From Tenebrio molitor (Eukaryota; Arthropoda; Insecta; Coleoptera; Tenebrionidae): a stretch of 64,000 nt of DNA. The stretch lies in NCBI RefSeq assembly GCF_963966145.1, contig NC_091055.1:11222001-11286000 (forward strand), written 5' to 3'. The position numbers and the translations under genes were made by a program. Positions 1-11,899 of this stretch are shown one piece after another (the stretch's first letter is position 1; every line of letters starts with the position of its first letter). The notes beneath the pieces are model-generated. The model was given only the letters and a program-made list of their open reading frames with translations, was not told the origin of the DNA and made no database searches.

Positions 1-1370
1 AATAAATAATGAATGTATAAATCCAGACAAATAGAAGGGAATATCAAGTCGCAGGATCGATATCGTAAAAAGTCGAATCTAGTCCTGACAAATCTAATAT
101 CCTGTTATGTCTACACTGTCAAACGCAACCATCGATGTATACCAGCAAAATCAATCAAAACTGGAAACTACCTGCGCCAGTGCTTGTTAGACCCCTTCTG
201 GGAGCTTCGCTTTCACTGGAGGACTCGATTGTCAGTTCCTTTAATAATCCCGATTGATGGACCAGACACTGGAGACTCTGAACATCGCTAACCCTTCTCG
301 TTGACATAGTCCTTAATTAACCTTATCAAACTCGAGCCATATATTGACTGGTGTCGAAACGTCACATACTCATACATTTGAATCGAGTCATGGCAAGACA
401 GATTTCACCCTTTCGCCAAAATTTATGTTAATACAGGGTTGACACGAGTGTGTAATCCCTCCCTCGACGCTGAATTATACAACATTAAGTTGGTCTGGAT
501 TCAAAAATCGTCTGCCAAATTTGCTAAGCCTTAGAAAGAGGATACACTCTCGTCATAATGTGTTCTTGTCGCAAATTCGCTTTGATGATTTATTAATTGT
601 GTTAAGGCTCCTGCACGCTACCCTGAAATTTCGTTTAATTTTCAACAAAATCTGAGCTCATTAAATTCGCAAAAAATCTCCTAATCGCTTTATCTCGTTG
701 GCACAAATCCCCAAAAAAGCGTGATACGCGAAAACATCATCGTCAGTTGAGACTGTGGGTAATGGTACAGATATTGATCGACGTCTTGCTTGAAAATATT
801 CAGAATTGTTCTGCCAGAGTACGAATAGAATGGAGGAATCGTGTTGTCGGAATCTATACCCGATAGAGTCGAATGGTGCAGTTAGAGCGGATAAATATGT
901 AATAACGATCGACAATAGACAAATGATCGAATAAACCGGAAGTCGACCAAGCTCGAATGAGCCGGAGGGTCGCATAATTGCGACCAGGTACAATCCTGGA
1001 AATATAATGTCATATTGAATCGTTCCATTTGCACTGAATATTACATTACGCTCTTATCGGTGCATCAAATTGTGCACTTTCGGTCTTTTAACGACACCAC
1101 CATCGCTCTACCAAACGACACCACCATCGCTCTACCAGAACACAAAATGTTGTTTGACTTTGTCGGTTGCGACACCGCTTGCAAACAAGTCTCCTTGGTA
1201 GACTTTGGTATTTCGTTAATTGTTGCCAGAAGTAGCGACAAAATTATTCTGCGCTGAGTAACGACAACGAATGACAAATTATTGCGGTTCCAGGTAAGCG
1301 CTCTCTGCAATTATCAACTTTTAACGTTGAACAAATAAATATTTGACTTGGGTGATTTTGCACCATTTTT
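1..1370. other. non-genic stretch, no supported gene
   Basis: No coding region can be supported. A 110-codon minus-strand ORF at 661-993 has a hydrophobic middle but no recognisable domain. A 24 bp direct duplication (ACGACACCACCATCGCTCTA core) lies at about 1090-1138. Confidence 0.5.
1090..1138. repeat. 24 bp tandem duplication
   Basis: Two adjacent copies of a 24 bp unit beginning CGACACCACCATCGCTCTAC, nearly identical, so recent or slippage-maintained. No gene context. Confidence 0.8.
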
Positions 1371-2173
1371 AATCTAAATGCAAGTGCAGCTGTCATTCGT
1401 TACACCTTAATTATGTCGTTCGGTTTGATAACTAGATTAGTGTGAACTAACCTTTACACATAATTCATTTTATTTATCCTGTATTTGATACGTTCTGTTA
1501 ATTGTTAAAAATTATGTCTTCATTTTTTTTCATTTTTCTACTTACGTAAGTATGTACTAAGTTAAGTCGATTAGCATGAACTGTAGTTTGCTTACATTTT
1601 TAATTATTTATTTTGTATTTGTTTTTGTTGTCAATAAAGTCGTTAAAAAACAAACATGTATTGATCTCGTTATATCAGTGAGAATCACGATCTGATTTTT
1701 TTTTATTCATTTACGCACACAAGCATTAGGTTACTTAAGCAGATTAACGTGATTACACTGTGCTTACATTTTTCTTTATTCACTTTGCACTTGTCTCTGT
1801 TATTTATGAAGTCATTAACAAACAATTATAAATTTTGTTCAACCGTTACACATGATTTTTTGGTTTATTTTTGTACTTACTTAAGTAATACACTGCGCAC
1901 AAAAAAGGATTTTAAGGTTTTCCTCGACGGCACACTTCCGGATATAGGTACTTCTTTTTATCTTTAAAAACAATCCAAAGAATACAGATCACGTTTTTAT
2001 TACGTTCATAATGTTGACTTATTGCTGGTTTTATGGAATAAATTCTCATGTTACGATAACTCCCCTTGTTATTAGGTCCAGCATTAACTTTTTGTACGCA
2101 GTGTACCTAATCATTCATTTTACGTTGTCTGCATTTTCGATTACATATTTAATTAGTACTTGCTCCATAAACA

Positions 2174-2226
2174 TATCGGGTGTTTTGTTAAATTTCACCC
2201 CGTAGTAAGCGTTGAAGAGTCGATAG
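2174..2226 (+). repeat. fragment of TATCGGGTGTTCAT MITE family
   Basis: Starts TATCGGGTGTT and continues to GCGTTGAAGAGTCGAT, matching the left arm of the better-preserved copies at 26183-26392 and 42757-42930. Only one end remains. Confidence 0.55.
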
Positions 2227-2339
2227 CTTTTCGCTTGATGCTCGTCATTTGTTTCAAAAGTTAGTGTTATTTTTTTTTATGTGAAGTTATACTTGTGATA
2301 CATTGTTGTTTTCAGAATTAAAATCTCTATCAGAATTAC

Positions 2340-2533
2340 TAATAAAAAGTATGTAATCCCATTTGAAAAAAATATTTTGACAGTTTACCCTTGAAGCCCA
2401 TAGGGCTATACCTGATTTTATTAGACCATTTTATAGCCTATTAACAACCATTGAATTTGGTGTATAGATAATTAAAATCCTCCGATAAATAAGGGAGCTA
2501 TGGACTCGTCTTTTTTTTTGGGGACACTCTGTA
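2340..2533. repeat. isolated end of a TA-type element (GGGGACACTCTGTA)
   Basis: The sequence ends GGGGACACTCTGTA at about 2533, the reverse complement of the TACAGGGTG-type ends seen elsewhere here. The matching left end was not found, so this is a truncated or solo arm. Confidence 0.35.
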
Positions 2534-3273
2534 TATAATGGGTTAAATAAATGAACTAACTTTCTTTTGTTATTTGCTCTTTGTTTCCCTTCCTAGGACC
2601 TAAAACGTTATCAAAGATACCTTTTGTTGTATTACGAATTATTTCGATTTCTCTTAAGTGAGAATGAGCAAATATAACTCAGTGTATATTACGTCTAAAT
2701 ATATTTATTTTGCTGTTGTATTTATTTATATTACTAATGTTACTTAAATAGTTTAGCGTGATCGATATTTAGCCAACATTTTTCTTATTTTTTTTTTACA
2801 TGTTTGTTGGTGTTATTAATCAACCTATTAAAAACAAATATGTACATATTTTATTGAAATGTGTAGAATTTTTTGATTGATTAAAGTAGGCAACTATTAG
2901 GTCACTTATGTACAGGGTGTATTAAACATGGAGCATAATATTTACGTCACATGATTCTATGTTGAAATACAAGCAAAAAACTCTAATACGAATTTACTGT
3001 TAACCCTCTGCTCATGGAGTTATTAACAGTCAAACTTGAAAATTTGCTTCGATTGTAATGGAGAAATCATTTAAACATAATTCAACAAGTAAATAAATAT
3101 TCCAGCATTAATTTTATCATTTGATTATTGGTAGGTATATTTGTAATTCCTTTTTAAAAATGCAAAATCTTTACTGTTCATAAATTTTGAACCCATTGCA
3201 ACATCGCCAGCTCGAGTGATTTTTTGATCCTGAGTAAAGTCAGAAAGTAACAAGATGGTCATTAATGTCATTT

Positions 3274-3274
<1 letters not shown>

Positions 3275-3308
<34 letters not shown>
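3275..3308. repeat. (AAT)n microsatellite
   Basis: About eleven uninterrupted AAT repeats inside the 2911-5434 element. Confidence 0.9.
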
Positions 3309-4489
3309 TTAAAAGCTATCCGTCTAAGACCACATTCGAATTCGAATTTTTTGTTCGGTATTCAAATAGATTGGGTGGTATTTAACTGTTTACCAAATTT
3401 ACCAAATTTATTCATACAAAAAATTACTTTCGTTACCCAAAAATACTAAATGCTCACCAAAATTAAGACCATACATAATCCTAGAGCGATAACCAGATAT
3501 TGACATCCTGCTAGTTTCTTATATTATTTGCTACTAAAAATAACTTTTGTTGCCTAAAAATGCTATATGTTCACCAAATTGTATTCCATATTTAATTCTG
3601 AAATGATAACCTGATAATTTATTTTTTGTTAGTGTCTTATATTTATGCAGTAAAAAAAACTCTTTGTCTCACAAAAATACTAAATGTTTACTATATTTTG
3701 TACTATATTCAATTTCAAATGGATACCCAGATTTAGACTTCTTATTACCCTCTCATACAGAGTGTCTCATAATTAAAGCATTCCGACTCCAAAGCGTTGC
3801 AGAGAGAATGCCGTGAAGCAAGTAAGAACTTGTTGAAAAAAGTTTTGAATAATTCTTAAGATGATACAATAACCCTTCTAACTTTGTTCAATACAGCAAC
3901 CGCATTCCTTACCTTATAATTTTCTGATCAAAGCGTTGCCAAGGTTACAAAACAATAATCCCGCCCAATTGCCGTCTCTCTTTGAACAAAAATTGCAAAA
4001 ATTAAATATTTTTTTACTCCGCGATAACGTTACTTTTCTAAGACAATTTTTTGCATCATTATTTTCTCACGATGAATAAAATAAACGGCAAACATTCCTA
4101 ATTTCTATTTGAAGAAAATTTGATGCAAACTCTACACCTTCAGTATCTTTGTAAGGAATTTTATATTGTATATCAATTGTAAGAAAAATCTATGTTTTAT
4201 TAGGTCTCCTCTCAATAAGGACATAGAATGCAAAAGAATTTCGCAATCGAGTATCAGCCAACGTTTTTTCGAAAACTGCACAGCTCCACATTAGCGGAAA
4301 GTCAAAAAAATTTTTGTCTACAATTATCTTGATGTTTTAAATTTGGAATGCTCTGACCAACTAATAATGATAGCAACCGTCAAACAAACGATGTAACTTC
4401 TAATTTTGTAAGGTTTGGTTGCAATTTTGGGAGAATTACTGGTGTTTAATAAAAGAAAGAAGAGAAAACAAAAATAAGTTCCGAAATTG

Positions 4490-4710
4490 ATGAAGATGAT
4501 CTGCCTTTGGATGTATTAGAAACAGCAGTCTTATCCCGGAAAAGCCTTCTAGACAATATGAATCTGCTTAGAAGGATTTCATGAATTGGTGTGGCTCTAA
4601 GAAATTAAAGAACGTGTCTGAAAGTGTGATACTGGCCAATTTGGAATATAAAGCTAAGAAATTGCGAAATAGTGACCTTTACTTTAATCAAAAATTGCTG
4701 AACGTAAAAG
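4490..4710 (+). pseudogene. decayed tyrosine-recombinase (Crypton-like) fragment
   Basis: One frame reads an acidic segment (SEIDEDDLPLDVLETAV). A one-base shift later the frame reads PEKPSRQYESA, a stop codon (TAG, about 4569), then KDFMNWCGSKKLKNVSES and VILANLEYKAKK. This arrangement (Pro-x-Lys-Ser then Tyr, then FMxWC, then SExVxLxY) resembles the N-terminal SAM-like/core-binding region of animal Crypton-type and ZMYM/KIAA1958-type tyrosine recombinases. That assignment is from family memory, not a search. The catalytic Arg-His-Arg-Tyr domain is absent. At least one frameshift and one stop make it a pseudogene. It sits directly upstream of a nested MITE. Confidence 0.5.
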
Positions 4711-4731
4711 TCTTTTTTGTTCTAGATTGTA

Positions 4732-4997
4732 TAGTCCGGACAAAATAAATGTGAATCCTGACTTTATTAAGTCAAATTATTTAACATGTTCAAATCAAAA
4801 TGTAAAGAAAACAATAACAAAGATTTATGATGGGAAACAGATGGTTATCCACCACCAAAGTTGCAAGTAGAATTTCGAAAACTCGCTGCCCTGCCCCTTT
4901 TCGAGAACGACCTACCATAAATCTTTATTATCGTTATCATGTTATTAAATAATTTGACTTAATAAAGTCAGGATTCACATTTATTTTGTCCGGACTA
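4732..4997. mobile_element. 266 bp MITE with long terminal inverted repeats
   Basis: TAGTCCGGACAAAATAAATG at 4732 is mirrored at 4997, and the arms match for about 55 bp (through GTGAATCCTGACTTTATTAA). Ends are GTCCGGAC flanked by TA. It is nested inside the 2911-5434 element, so it inserted later. Confidence 0.9.
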
Positions 4998-5748
4998 GAA
5001 ATCCAGTGAACAAAAAACAATCCCTTTGACAACCGATTTAGGTCATAAAATGTCTACATTTTTTATCAGTTTTCGAAAAAGTAGTTTTTTTGAGCATGTG
5101 CTTAATATAAATGGATAGCATGAATATTTATATTTGCAGTAAAGGCGCGTAACGTGAGCGTTCCACATTTGGTGAACATTTAGTAAAATCGGTAAACAAA
5201 TAGCATTTAGAGTGCAAGCAACAGTAAAACAATACGAAACATTGCTATTTTGGTGACGCTGTTCTCATTTTCCAAAATATAATTATTTGGTGTCCACTAA
5301 GAATTTTTGATGTTAATTTAATTTTTTGGAGGACAGCGCTAGGGGTGTATAATTTAATTTTGTGAACATTATATTAATACTCAAATGGATTCACGTGACA
5401 TAAATATAATGCGCCATTTTTAATACACCCTGTATATTATGTGTGAACTAGATTTTATTCAGAATTTATAAAATTTATTTCAATATATTTATTTGTATTT
5501 CTATTATTACTGACAAATCAATCATAAAAATTAATTTTGCTGAATCCTTGAATATTATGCCTTTGATTTAATCGACTCATTTAAGTAGGTTACTGTAAAG
5601 TATGCTTCCACTCATTCATTTGTTTCTACTATCAATGAATTTATTATAATATAAATACCTACACATTTTGTAGAATCATGGAAAACATCTGTACTTAGTA
5701 AGTTTAACTAGACTTTAAATATTTATTATATTTTACATTTGTTTACAT

Positions 5749-6032
5749 AAAAGGTGACACGGCATCGAGGCCGGATTTATTTATCATTATTACCTACGGA
5801 TATTTCTATCAAGCAATGATAATTCCTTTAAAAACACCATGTTTTATTATCATGTATTTTACTACAGGCCCACTCATTACAGGACATCTACGTCGGAGTT
5901 TGTTCATACAATACTACGGATTACAGATACATAATACCGAAAAAAGTATGTAATAATAATAAAGTAATATGTATTCCCCAGCGATCACCCATCCAAACAC
6001 TGACGGCACCCGACATTGCTTAACTTCACAGT
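5749..6032 (-). mobile_element. SINE with 5S rRNA-derived head, copy 1
   Basis: On the minus strand the element starts with a segment (6030 down to 5972) that reads GTTAAGCAATGTCGGGTGCC, then TTTGGATGGGTGATCGCTGG and GGAATAC. This matches the internal-control-region half of 5S rRNA (intermediate element and box C region). The body then runs to a 3' end reading CTCGATGCCGTGTCACCTTT. A second copy at 40415-40632 shares both boundaries, which defines the element. This architecture is the SINE3 class, whose RNA polymerase III promoter derives from 5S rRNA. The 5' third of 5S rRNA is not present, so it is not a 5S gene. Confidence 0.7.
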
Positions 6033-6480
6033 ATTTTGTTATTTTTATTAATTAAAGCATTATAAAAAATATTTTTGATTTCTATACTTTAATTTTTTAA
6101 TTCGTGTGCATAAGTAGTACATAAGTTACTTAAGTAGATAGTTTGATTCTACTTGGCCTCCGTTATTTCATATTCTTTTCTTTTATAAATGAAATCTTTG
6201 TTGAAACAAAAATATACATTTTCTTCCAAACTCTTGGTTGATTTAAGCACGCGAGTAACAGCTTACATAAGTAGATTAGTATGAACTAAACTTTACTTAG
6301 AACATTTAAAATCATCATCATCATCAAATAAATCCTAATTTTGGTGAATTATTGGCATGTTTTTAGTTTGATTGATTTACGTACGTGATTATCAAGTGGA
6401 TTACGTAAAATTAATCCAAAACGTATTTTATTTTGTTCACAGAAAATTATTTTCGTTATCTAGGTGCTCGAGTATCATAC

Positions 6481-7220
6481 AGGTGTCCCTGAAGAGCGCG
6501 GCAAGATTTTAACCGCGAGCTACTAGGCTTCATGTAGAACTCGGAAAAAATATTTAAAAAATTCTGTGTCAAAAAAAAGGACATTTAATTCTTGAGCTAA
6601 AATTTTTTAAAATAGCTTTTAGTCCTCTACGTTGTTCCACAACCTCGTAGGTAAAATTTCGACACATTTTAAAAATACACCCTTATATATAATTTCTTGC
6701 AGTCTAGGACAATATAAATTAAAATTAATTTTATTAATTTTAATTTATATTGTCCTAGACTGTGCAAGAAATTTTGTCTTTATTTGATACTTGCAGTTCA
6801 AATTCAACAAATTACAGTTATTAGCAGAAAATAAATCAGATACAATAATAACAATCCTAACAATAATAATAACTGGGGTGGCGCCTTTCAACTACGTTGC
6901 TCTTCCAATATATCATATTTTATAAAACATACACCAACGCGGTTCCCTTGTTTTATAGCATATTTCCTAGAGGTTACTTCACATTGGCGTACATTTCATA
7001 AAATATGATATACAAGGGTGTATTTTTAAAATGTGCCGAAATTTTACCCACGAGGTTGAGGGACAACGTAGAAGACTAAAAGCAATTTAAAAAAATTGTA
7101 GCTCAAAAATTAAATGTCATTTTATTTTTTGACATAGAATTCTTTAAATATTTTTTCCGAGTTCTACATGAAGCCTAGTAGCTCGTGGTTAAAATTTTGC
7201 CGCACATTTCAGGGACACCT
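6481..7220. mobile_element. 740 bp foldback element with ~205 bp arms
   Basis: AGGTGTCCCTGAAGAGCGCG at 6481 is mirrored by the sequence ending AGGGACACCT at 7220. The arms match almost continuously to about 6686 and from about 7010. The interior contains two more palindromes: 6690-6775 (TCTAGGACAATATAAATTAA and its complement) and about 6915-7015 (ATATCATATTTTATAAAACA and its complement). No coding capacity. Confidence 0.85.
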
Positions 7221-7499
7221 ATAGATTGAACTCGACTTTAAATACTTATCATTCTCAAAAAAAATGTCCTTGTTTGTGTCATCTATGAACAACAAGCAAA
7301 TACAAACTTTGTAGATTTATAAAAATGATGATCTCAATTTTTTGTCGTAGACTTACGTATGCAAGCAGTAGGTTACTTAAGTAGACTAGTGTACTGTACT
7401 TTGCCTACAGTTTTTTTTAAATATACTTAGCATTTGTCTGTCTTATTAATGAAGTAATTATTGAATGAATATTTATAAATATTGTCTTTTTGATCGATC

Positions 7500-9270
7500 T
7501 ACGTCCACCACGGCATAATCACCGTCTAAACGCTATGTTAAATAATCGTGGAGTAAACGTAGCGGTTTGTTCGCGTTACGGTAAAGTTTGAATAAGTTTA
7601 GTCCATTGTTGGGGGACTGGTATTTTTCTGTTTTGAAGAAACCCAACTGACAAGCATAAAACCGACCATGCCACAGCTCACAATGCGTCGGCAAACGTGA
7701 AGCAAACGGTAAAATGAATTTAAATGTGTAGCTGTATCATAATTTCGTCGAGTAGATTTGCGTAAATCCCCGGCATGCGTCAACTTAAACTGCAACTCCG
7801 GTCAGCTGTCATTAAAAGCCACTTTTTCAACCTGTCTCGTGCTCCTTTTCGTCGTGTCTGTAATGACGTCGTTAAAATGACTCAACTTTTACACACCGAA
7901 TCTTTTCAATTAATTCTGAATTGGATAATGATCGGGATAAAAGGTATCACCGTGTTGAATTTGCTCAATAACAAACGGAAGTTGGCCGACCTTACCCTAC
8001 TAAACAACATTCACGAATCTAAAAACAGTTATGCGTGCTCAACTCTCCGTAACGCCAAGAGCATTTTCATTTAAATTGCACACTATCTAAAAACAAATGG
8101 AAAATGGTGCCGTTGCGACATCATTAGGGAAAAATCGTTTAATTGCGAAGCGTAAACTTCGCATTATCATAACTCGATTGAATTTAATCTAGTCGAAGGA
8201 ACAGCGTCTTGCGGAGTTTTCACGTTTGGCTGGTCCTTTTTGCGTTGCATTAGTCCTCCACTAATATTGTTGTTTCCGTCCGATACGTATTTACTTCAAA
8301 GAGAAAACATTCTAACACAAATACCCGCGCGCGGAGCTCGTTGTTTGTAAAGTTTTTTCGAAATATTGTTCGAAAATAAGGAAATGTAGACAGAAGAGAG
8401 AAAACACGCAACGTAAATAACTCCAGAGAAAAACCATTGTATCAAGATAACGTGCATAATAAGAAAAATACACGCCGAGGTAAAACAACCGCGTTGTACA
8501 AACACATTTAGAAAAATATTTAAGCTGCTAATAATCTCGATCGGGGAGTATAACAGCGTGAATAAATAAAATTACAGCACACTTCGCTAATCTCAATTTT
8601 GTAACTTCAAAGTTTGATTGAAAATTCGGTGTGTTTATCAAGTGCCGAGCTTATTTCTCCGTAAAACGGTCGATCATAATCTCATTTATAATTCCAAATT
8701 CCCTCAAACGCCGTGTAATTTGGCGAAAATTATTTTTGCACAAAATTTAAATTGATCCCTCTTTGAAGTCTAAAAGTCACGTAATGTAGATGACAAGAGC
8801 CAAAACGCACCAACCTATTTATAAACATCCGACTCACTTATCCGAATTTATGGTTTCCACTTCCGGACAGTAAAATGGAAGATTATTGTGCAGTATCTAA
8901 TTTCAATTAGACACAATACGATGTCCATTTGAGTTACAACAGACTCCTACAAAATTAACCAGAGTTGTCTCTTCCACTGTATAAAGCTAATACGGTTAAA
9001 ACTTTTATTACTTCTGTGTGCCATTCGATACTTGCCGACATCCAAAAGTCTGACAAAGCGCCTTGAATATCTACCGAACAAATTCAATATGTAGTACAGA
9101 ATCAGTACTATATACTCGTATCTGAGTCATCCTAATTTTGAAATAAATTACAGATAAGATAAAATGACTCAGGTTTACTTCTTTAACAAATAAATCTCTC
9201 TTCGTTTCGTCATCTTCCCGATGCTCGACATGTTTCAAAATCTTTTAAAAAATACTCAAGTTTAGTCTCT
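7500..9270. other. non-genic stretch
   Basis: Several short ORFs (for example a 99-codon plus ORF at 7775) have no recognisable domains, initiation context or splice structure. I see no gene, repeat or RNA here. Confidence 0.5.
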
Positions 9271-9274
9271 CGAT

Positions 9275-9568
9275 AAATGATTGTAGTTGAAGTAGGTCAT
9301 GTCATGTGAACTGTCAATTTTGTCGTTGTCAGTTTTGTCATTGTCATTTTTTAGGTGAAAAGTGCGGTGATAAGAGTTTTATTTATTTTTGTTAAATTAA
9401 CGATTGAATCTAGAAATATTGAGTTGTTTTGCAATCAATTTTAAAAATATTGAGTTGTGTTGCACCCAATTTAACTCCCGTATGTGAACGGTGTGTACTC
9501 ACTTACGTGGAGCGGCAACCATAAATTTTACATTCAGTTTTCACGCCTACTTCGACTACAATCATTTA
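9275..9568. mobile_element. ~294 bp MITE
   Basis: AAATGATTGTAGTTGAAGTAGG-type left arm (9275-9296) and its inverse ending CTACAATCATTT at 9568. The interior contains a short internal duplication (two AAATATTGAGTTGT stretches). It lies about 20 bp from the next MITE at 9587. Confidence 0.75.
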
Positions 9569-9586
9569 GTTTAGAACAACCATGTA

Positions 9587-9784
9587 TATCGGGTGTTCAT
9601 TTAAATTTATTCTCAAAGTACGCATTGAATAGTCGATTGTGAACGTACCACGGATTACAGATCACGGATCAGCTGTTTAAATCTAACCTCACTTTTTGCG
9701 TTATTTGTGTTTTTACTCTGCAGACTGACGTGTGGTGCGTTCACAATCGACTCTTCGACGCCAACTTTGAGGATAAATGAACAC
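9587..9784. mobile_element. MITE, TATCGGGTGTTCAT family, copy at 9.6 kb
   Basis: Left end TATCGGGTGTTCATTTAAAT, right arm with TTCACAATCGACTCTTCGAC and GCCAACTTTGAGGATAAATG. The last bases of the right end (CCCGATA) are lost. The central segment is inverted relative to the copy at 26183-26392, which fits inversion or independent derivation. Confidence 0.8.
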
Positions 9785-9789
9785 TTGCT

Positions 9790-11630
9790 TTATTTTGTTT
9801 CAGTTGTCTATTATTTATTACACTCTACCAGTAAGTTATATAAATATAATAAAAAGTCAGATCAATATTATTGTTTATACATATGTATGTTAATATCTTA
9901 AATAAATAGATAATTCGCTCTTTTCTCTTGTATTCTGCTACTACTGTTATGGTTGCCGCTATTATTACCACTACGAGCAGTTATCGCTGATAAACTTGTC
10001 GTCATAATAAATATTGTCGATTGTAGATATGTATTTTAACACGACGGATTTTATTTTGTGAGTACCTACACCGCACAAAAAGAATTAATCGTGAAGGTCC
10101 CCTACAGCGAATATTTTATAAAAACTCGTGATAACGTACTGATAACGGTACTGTTTAAAAAACAAAAAATGTATTCGTTGAAGCTATAATTAGTGTTTTT
10201 ATATTTTTTGTAGTCGAAATGTTGTTCAAACTAAACTGTTATAATAAAATAGAAAATAGTAAATAGAGGTTAGTACGACAGAATAATAGAATACATTTTG
10301 TTTGACCTATTTATAAAATTAGAATTTTTTTTTGTGAGGCACTGACAGACAACTGGAATTTCACCGATCGATTTTGAAAGGGTCCAGATTTGTGAATCAG
10401 CAAAGCACGTTGGTTGTCTCCCATCAAGTTAGTTTTTGGCAACAAAGAGAGTTTGGGCAAGCGTAATTTGGGCCAGCTGTGTACGCTTAAGAGCGAGCAT
10501 AAAATTGAAATTAGTCGGTCCCCAAAGGTCCACTTGAATTTTTGTACAATGTGAAAATTTATTTTGATCACATTTATGCAAATCGCCTTGAATTATTCAT
10601 CTTTCCCGCAAGTCGCGTCCTGATTGAGATTTGGGCGGTGATAGAGGAAGGGACCTGTTAGAGATCACTTTATTCCCGGAACGATTTCCATTTTATGCTG
10701 ATCGATTGATTTTATCTTCCATCAGCTAAGAAGTCTTTAGTGATTACCCTCGAAGTCGAGTCCTGTAAACTTCGTCTGACATGATATTGTATTCGTGAAC
10801 GTTATGGCCGATTTATTGGGACGTAAAAGAGGAATCGATCGGACTCGGGGTAAATTACGAAATCATCGGAAACTACTACATAAATTACACCAATAAAAAT
10901 AACTCGGCTTCCAGTCATTTTAACGGTGTAATCGAAAAAAATTATCACATTTTAGGGTTCGTAGAGGGTATTAGAGTGTCTGTTTCCGTTCCCTAAGATA
11001 ACGATACGCACACGTGTTATACTTCCTTTAATATTATGAAAATGTTTTTATAAATACTCTACCCGTATCCAATCATCTACTAACCAAAACACAATTTGTA
11101 CCGCAACTATTTTTTTCCATTTTTATTCAGACTGACACCCTTAAAACAGAAAATCTATCCACGTCACTATCTCTATCCTCGTATCTACCGCACACAACAT
11201 CACAAATATTTAAACAGTTGTTTGATTTTTCACGCTTCCTTAATTTTTAAAATACGTTTTATCCAAATTGTCACAATCTTGACTACTTCTCCGGAAAATA
11301 AAATTGCGAGAAATGGAACTCGTATGCGACGTTGTTTTGCCTTTTATCACTCGCTTCTTAGGCGAACGACATGAAAGAATTTTATATCAGCTATAAAAGT
11401 TTGAAAACAACGATTTATGGCGTGGATAATAGAAAGTTTTCAACAAATTAAAAATCGATAATTTAATGTGCATTTCAAGGAAATACATTTTTATTACCCC
11501 TCGCAAATTAATTAATAAAAATGAAAAATTGCAACAACGAATACAGTGTAAGAATCGCGCAAAATGATTTCGTCAAAGATTGTACAAGACGATTGTTTTA
11601 ATGATTATTTTCATATGAGTAACGCTGTCA
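9790..11630. other. non-genic stretch
   Basis: AT-rich sequence with only short ORFs of random composition. Nothing supportable was found. Confidence 0.5.
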
Positions 11631-11639
11631 GATTACTAT

Positions 11640-11895
11640 TCACAGGTATGAGACCGAAGTTTGAAGCACGAGGCGTCAGCCGAGTGATGCAAAATAGGCC
11701 GAATACTTAACAACTGACAGGGTACGAATATTGAATAACGTTTTTCGTGGTCGTTTGGGCAAAGTCTTAAAAAACTTTAATTAATTGTAAATTTTGATGT
11801 TATCTTTGACAGATGTTAGGTATATAAACTGAAAAGTTTATATATTTAGTTATGTATCTTCACGTTATGTATCTCGGGAAACGAGTCGAGTAGAA
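11640..11895. repeat. dispersed repeat: CG-rich core plus TTTGACAGATGT body
   Basis: A core reading GCACGAGGCGTCAGCCGAGT is followed by a body (AATTGTAAATTTTGATGTTA, TCTTTGACAGATGTTAGGTA, TTTAGTTATGTATCTTCACG). Core and body recur in the same order at about 38600-38857, so the two are copies of one element. Confidence 0.65.
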
Positions 11896-11899
11896 AATA

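Larger units (their letters stand above)
2911..5434. mobile_element. 2.5 kb TA-flanked inverted-repeat DNA element
   Basis: The left end TACAGGGTGTATTAAACATG and the right end (reverse complement TACAGGGTGTATTAAAAATG) match over about 50 bp with few mismatches, including a shared GTCAC segment. Both ends abut TA, as for Tc1/mariner-like and other TA-targeting families. The interior holds an (AAT)n tract, a decayed tyrosine-recombinase-like fragment (about 4490-4710) and a nested MITE (4732-4997). No intact transposase, so it is non-autonomous or composite. Confidence 0.75.
1380..7480. repeat. decayed tandem/dispersed array with TTACTTAAGTAGATTAG motif
   Basis: A motif close to TTACTTAAGTAGATTAGTGT recurs near 1425, 1560, 1735, 2745, 5580, 6120, 6265 and 7375, usually followed by a TGCTTACATTTTT-like stretch and then a TTAATGAAGTCATTAA-like stretch. 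Where uninterrupted the spacing is about 140-175 bp, which fits a diverged satellite-like array. The array is interrupted by other elements at 2911-5434, 5749-6032 and 6481-7220. Copies are too diverged to give an exact consensus by eye. Confidence 0.55.

Noticed and set aside
661..993. 110-codon minus ORF with a hydrophobic stretch
   Set aside because: No recognisable family, no splice context, and length within chance expectation for the window.
5972..6030. 5S rRNA gene
   Set aside because: Only the internal-promoter half is present and the sequence continues into a repeat body shared with 40415-40632.
7775..8074. 99-codon plus ORF
   Set aside because: Random composition, no domain, no supporting structure.
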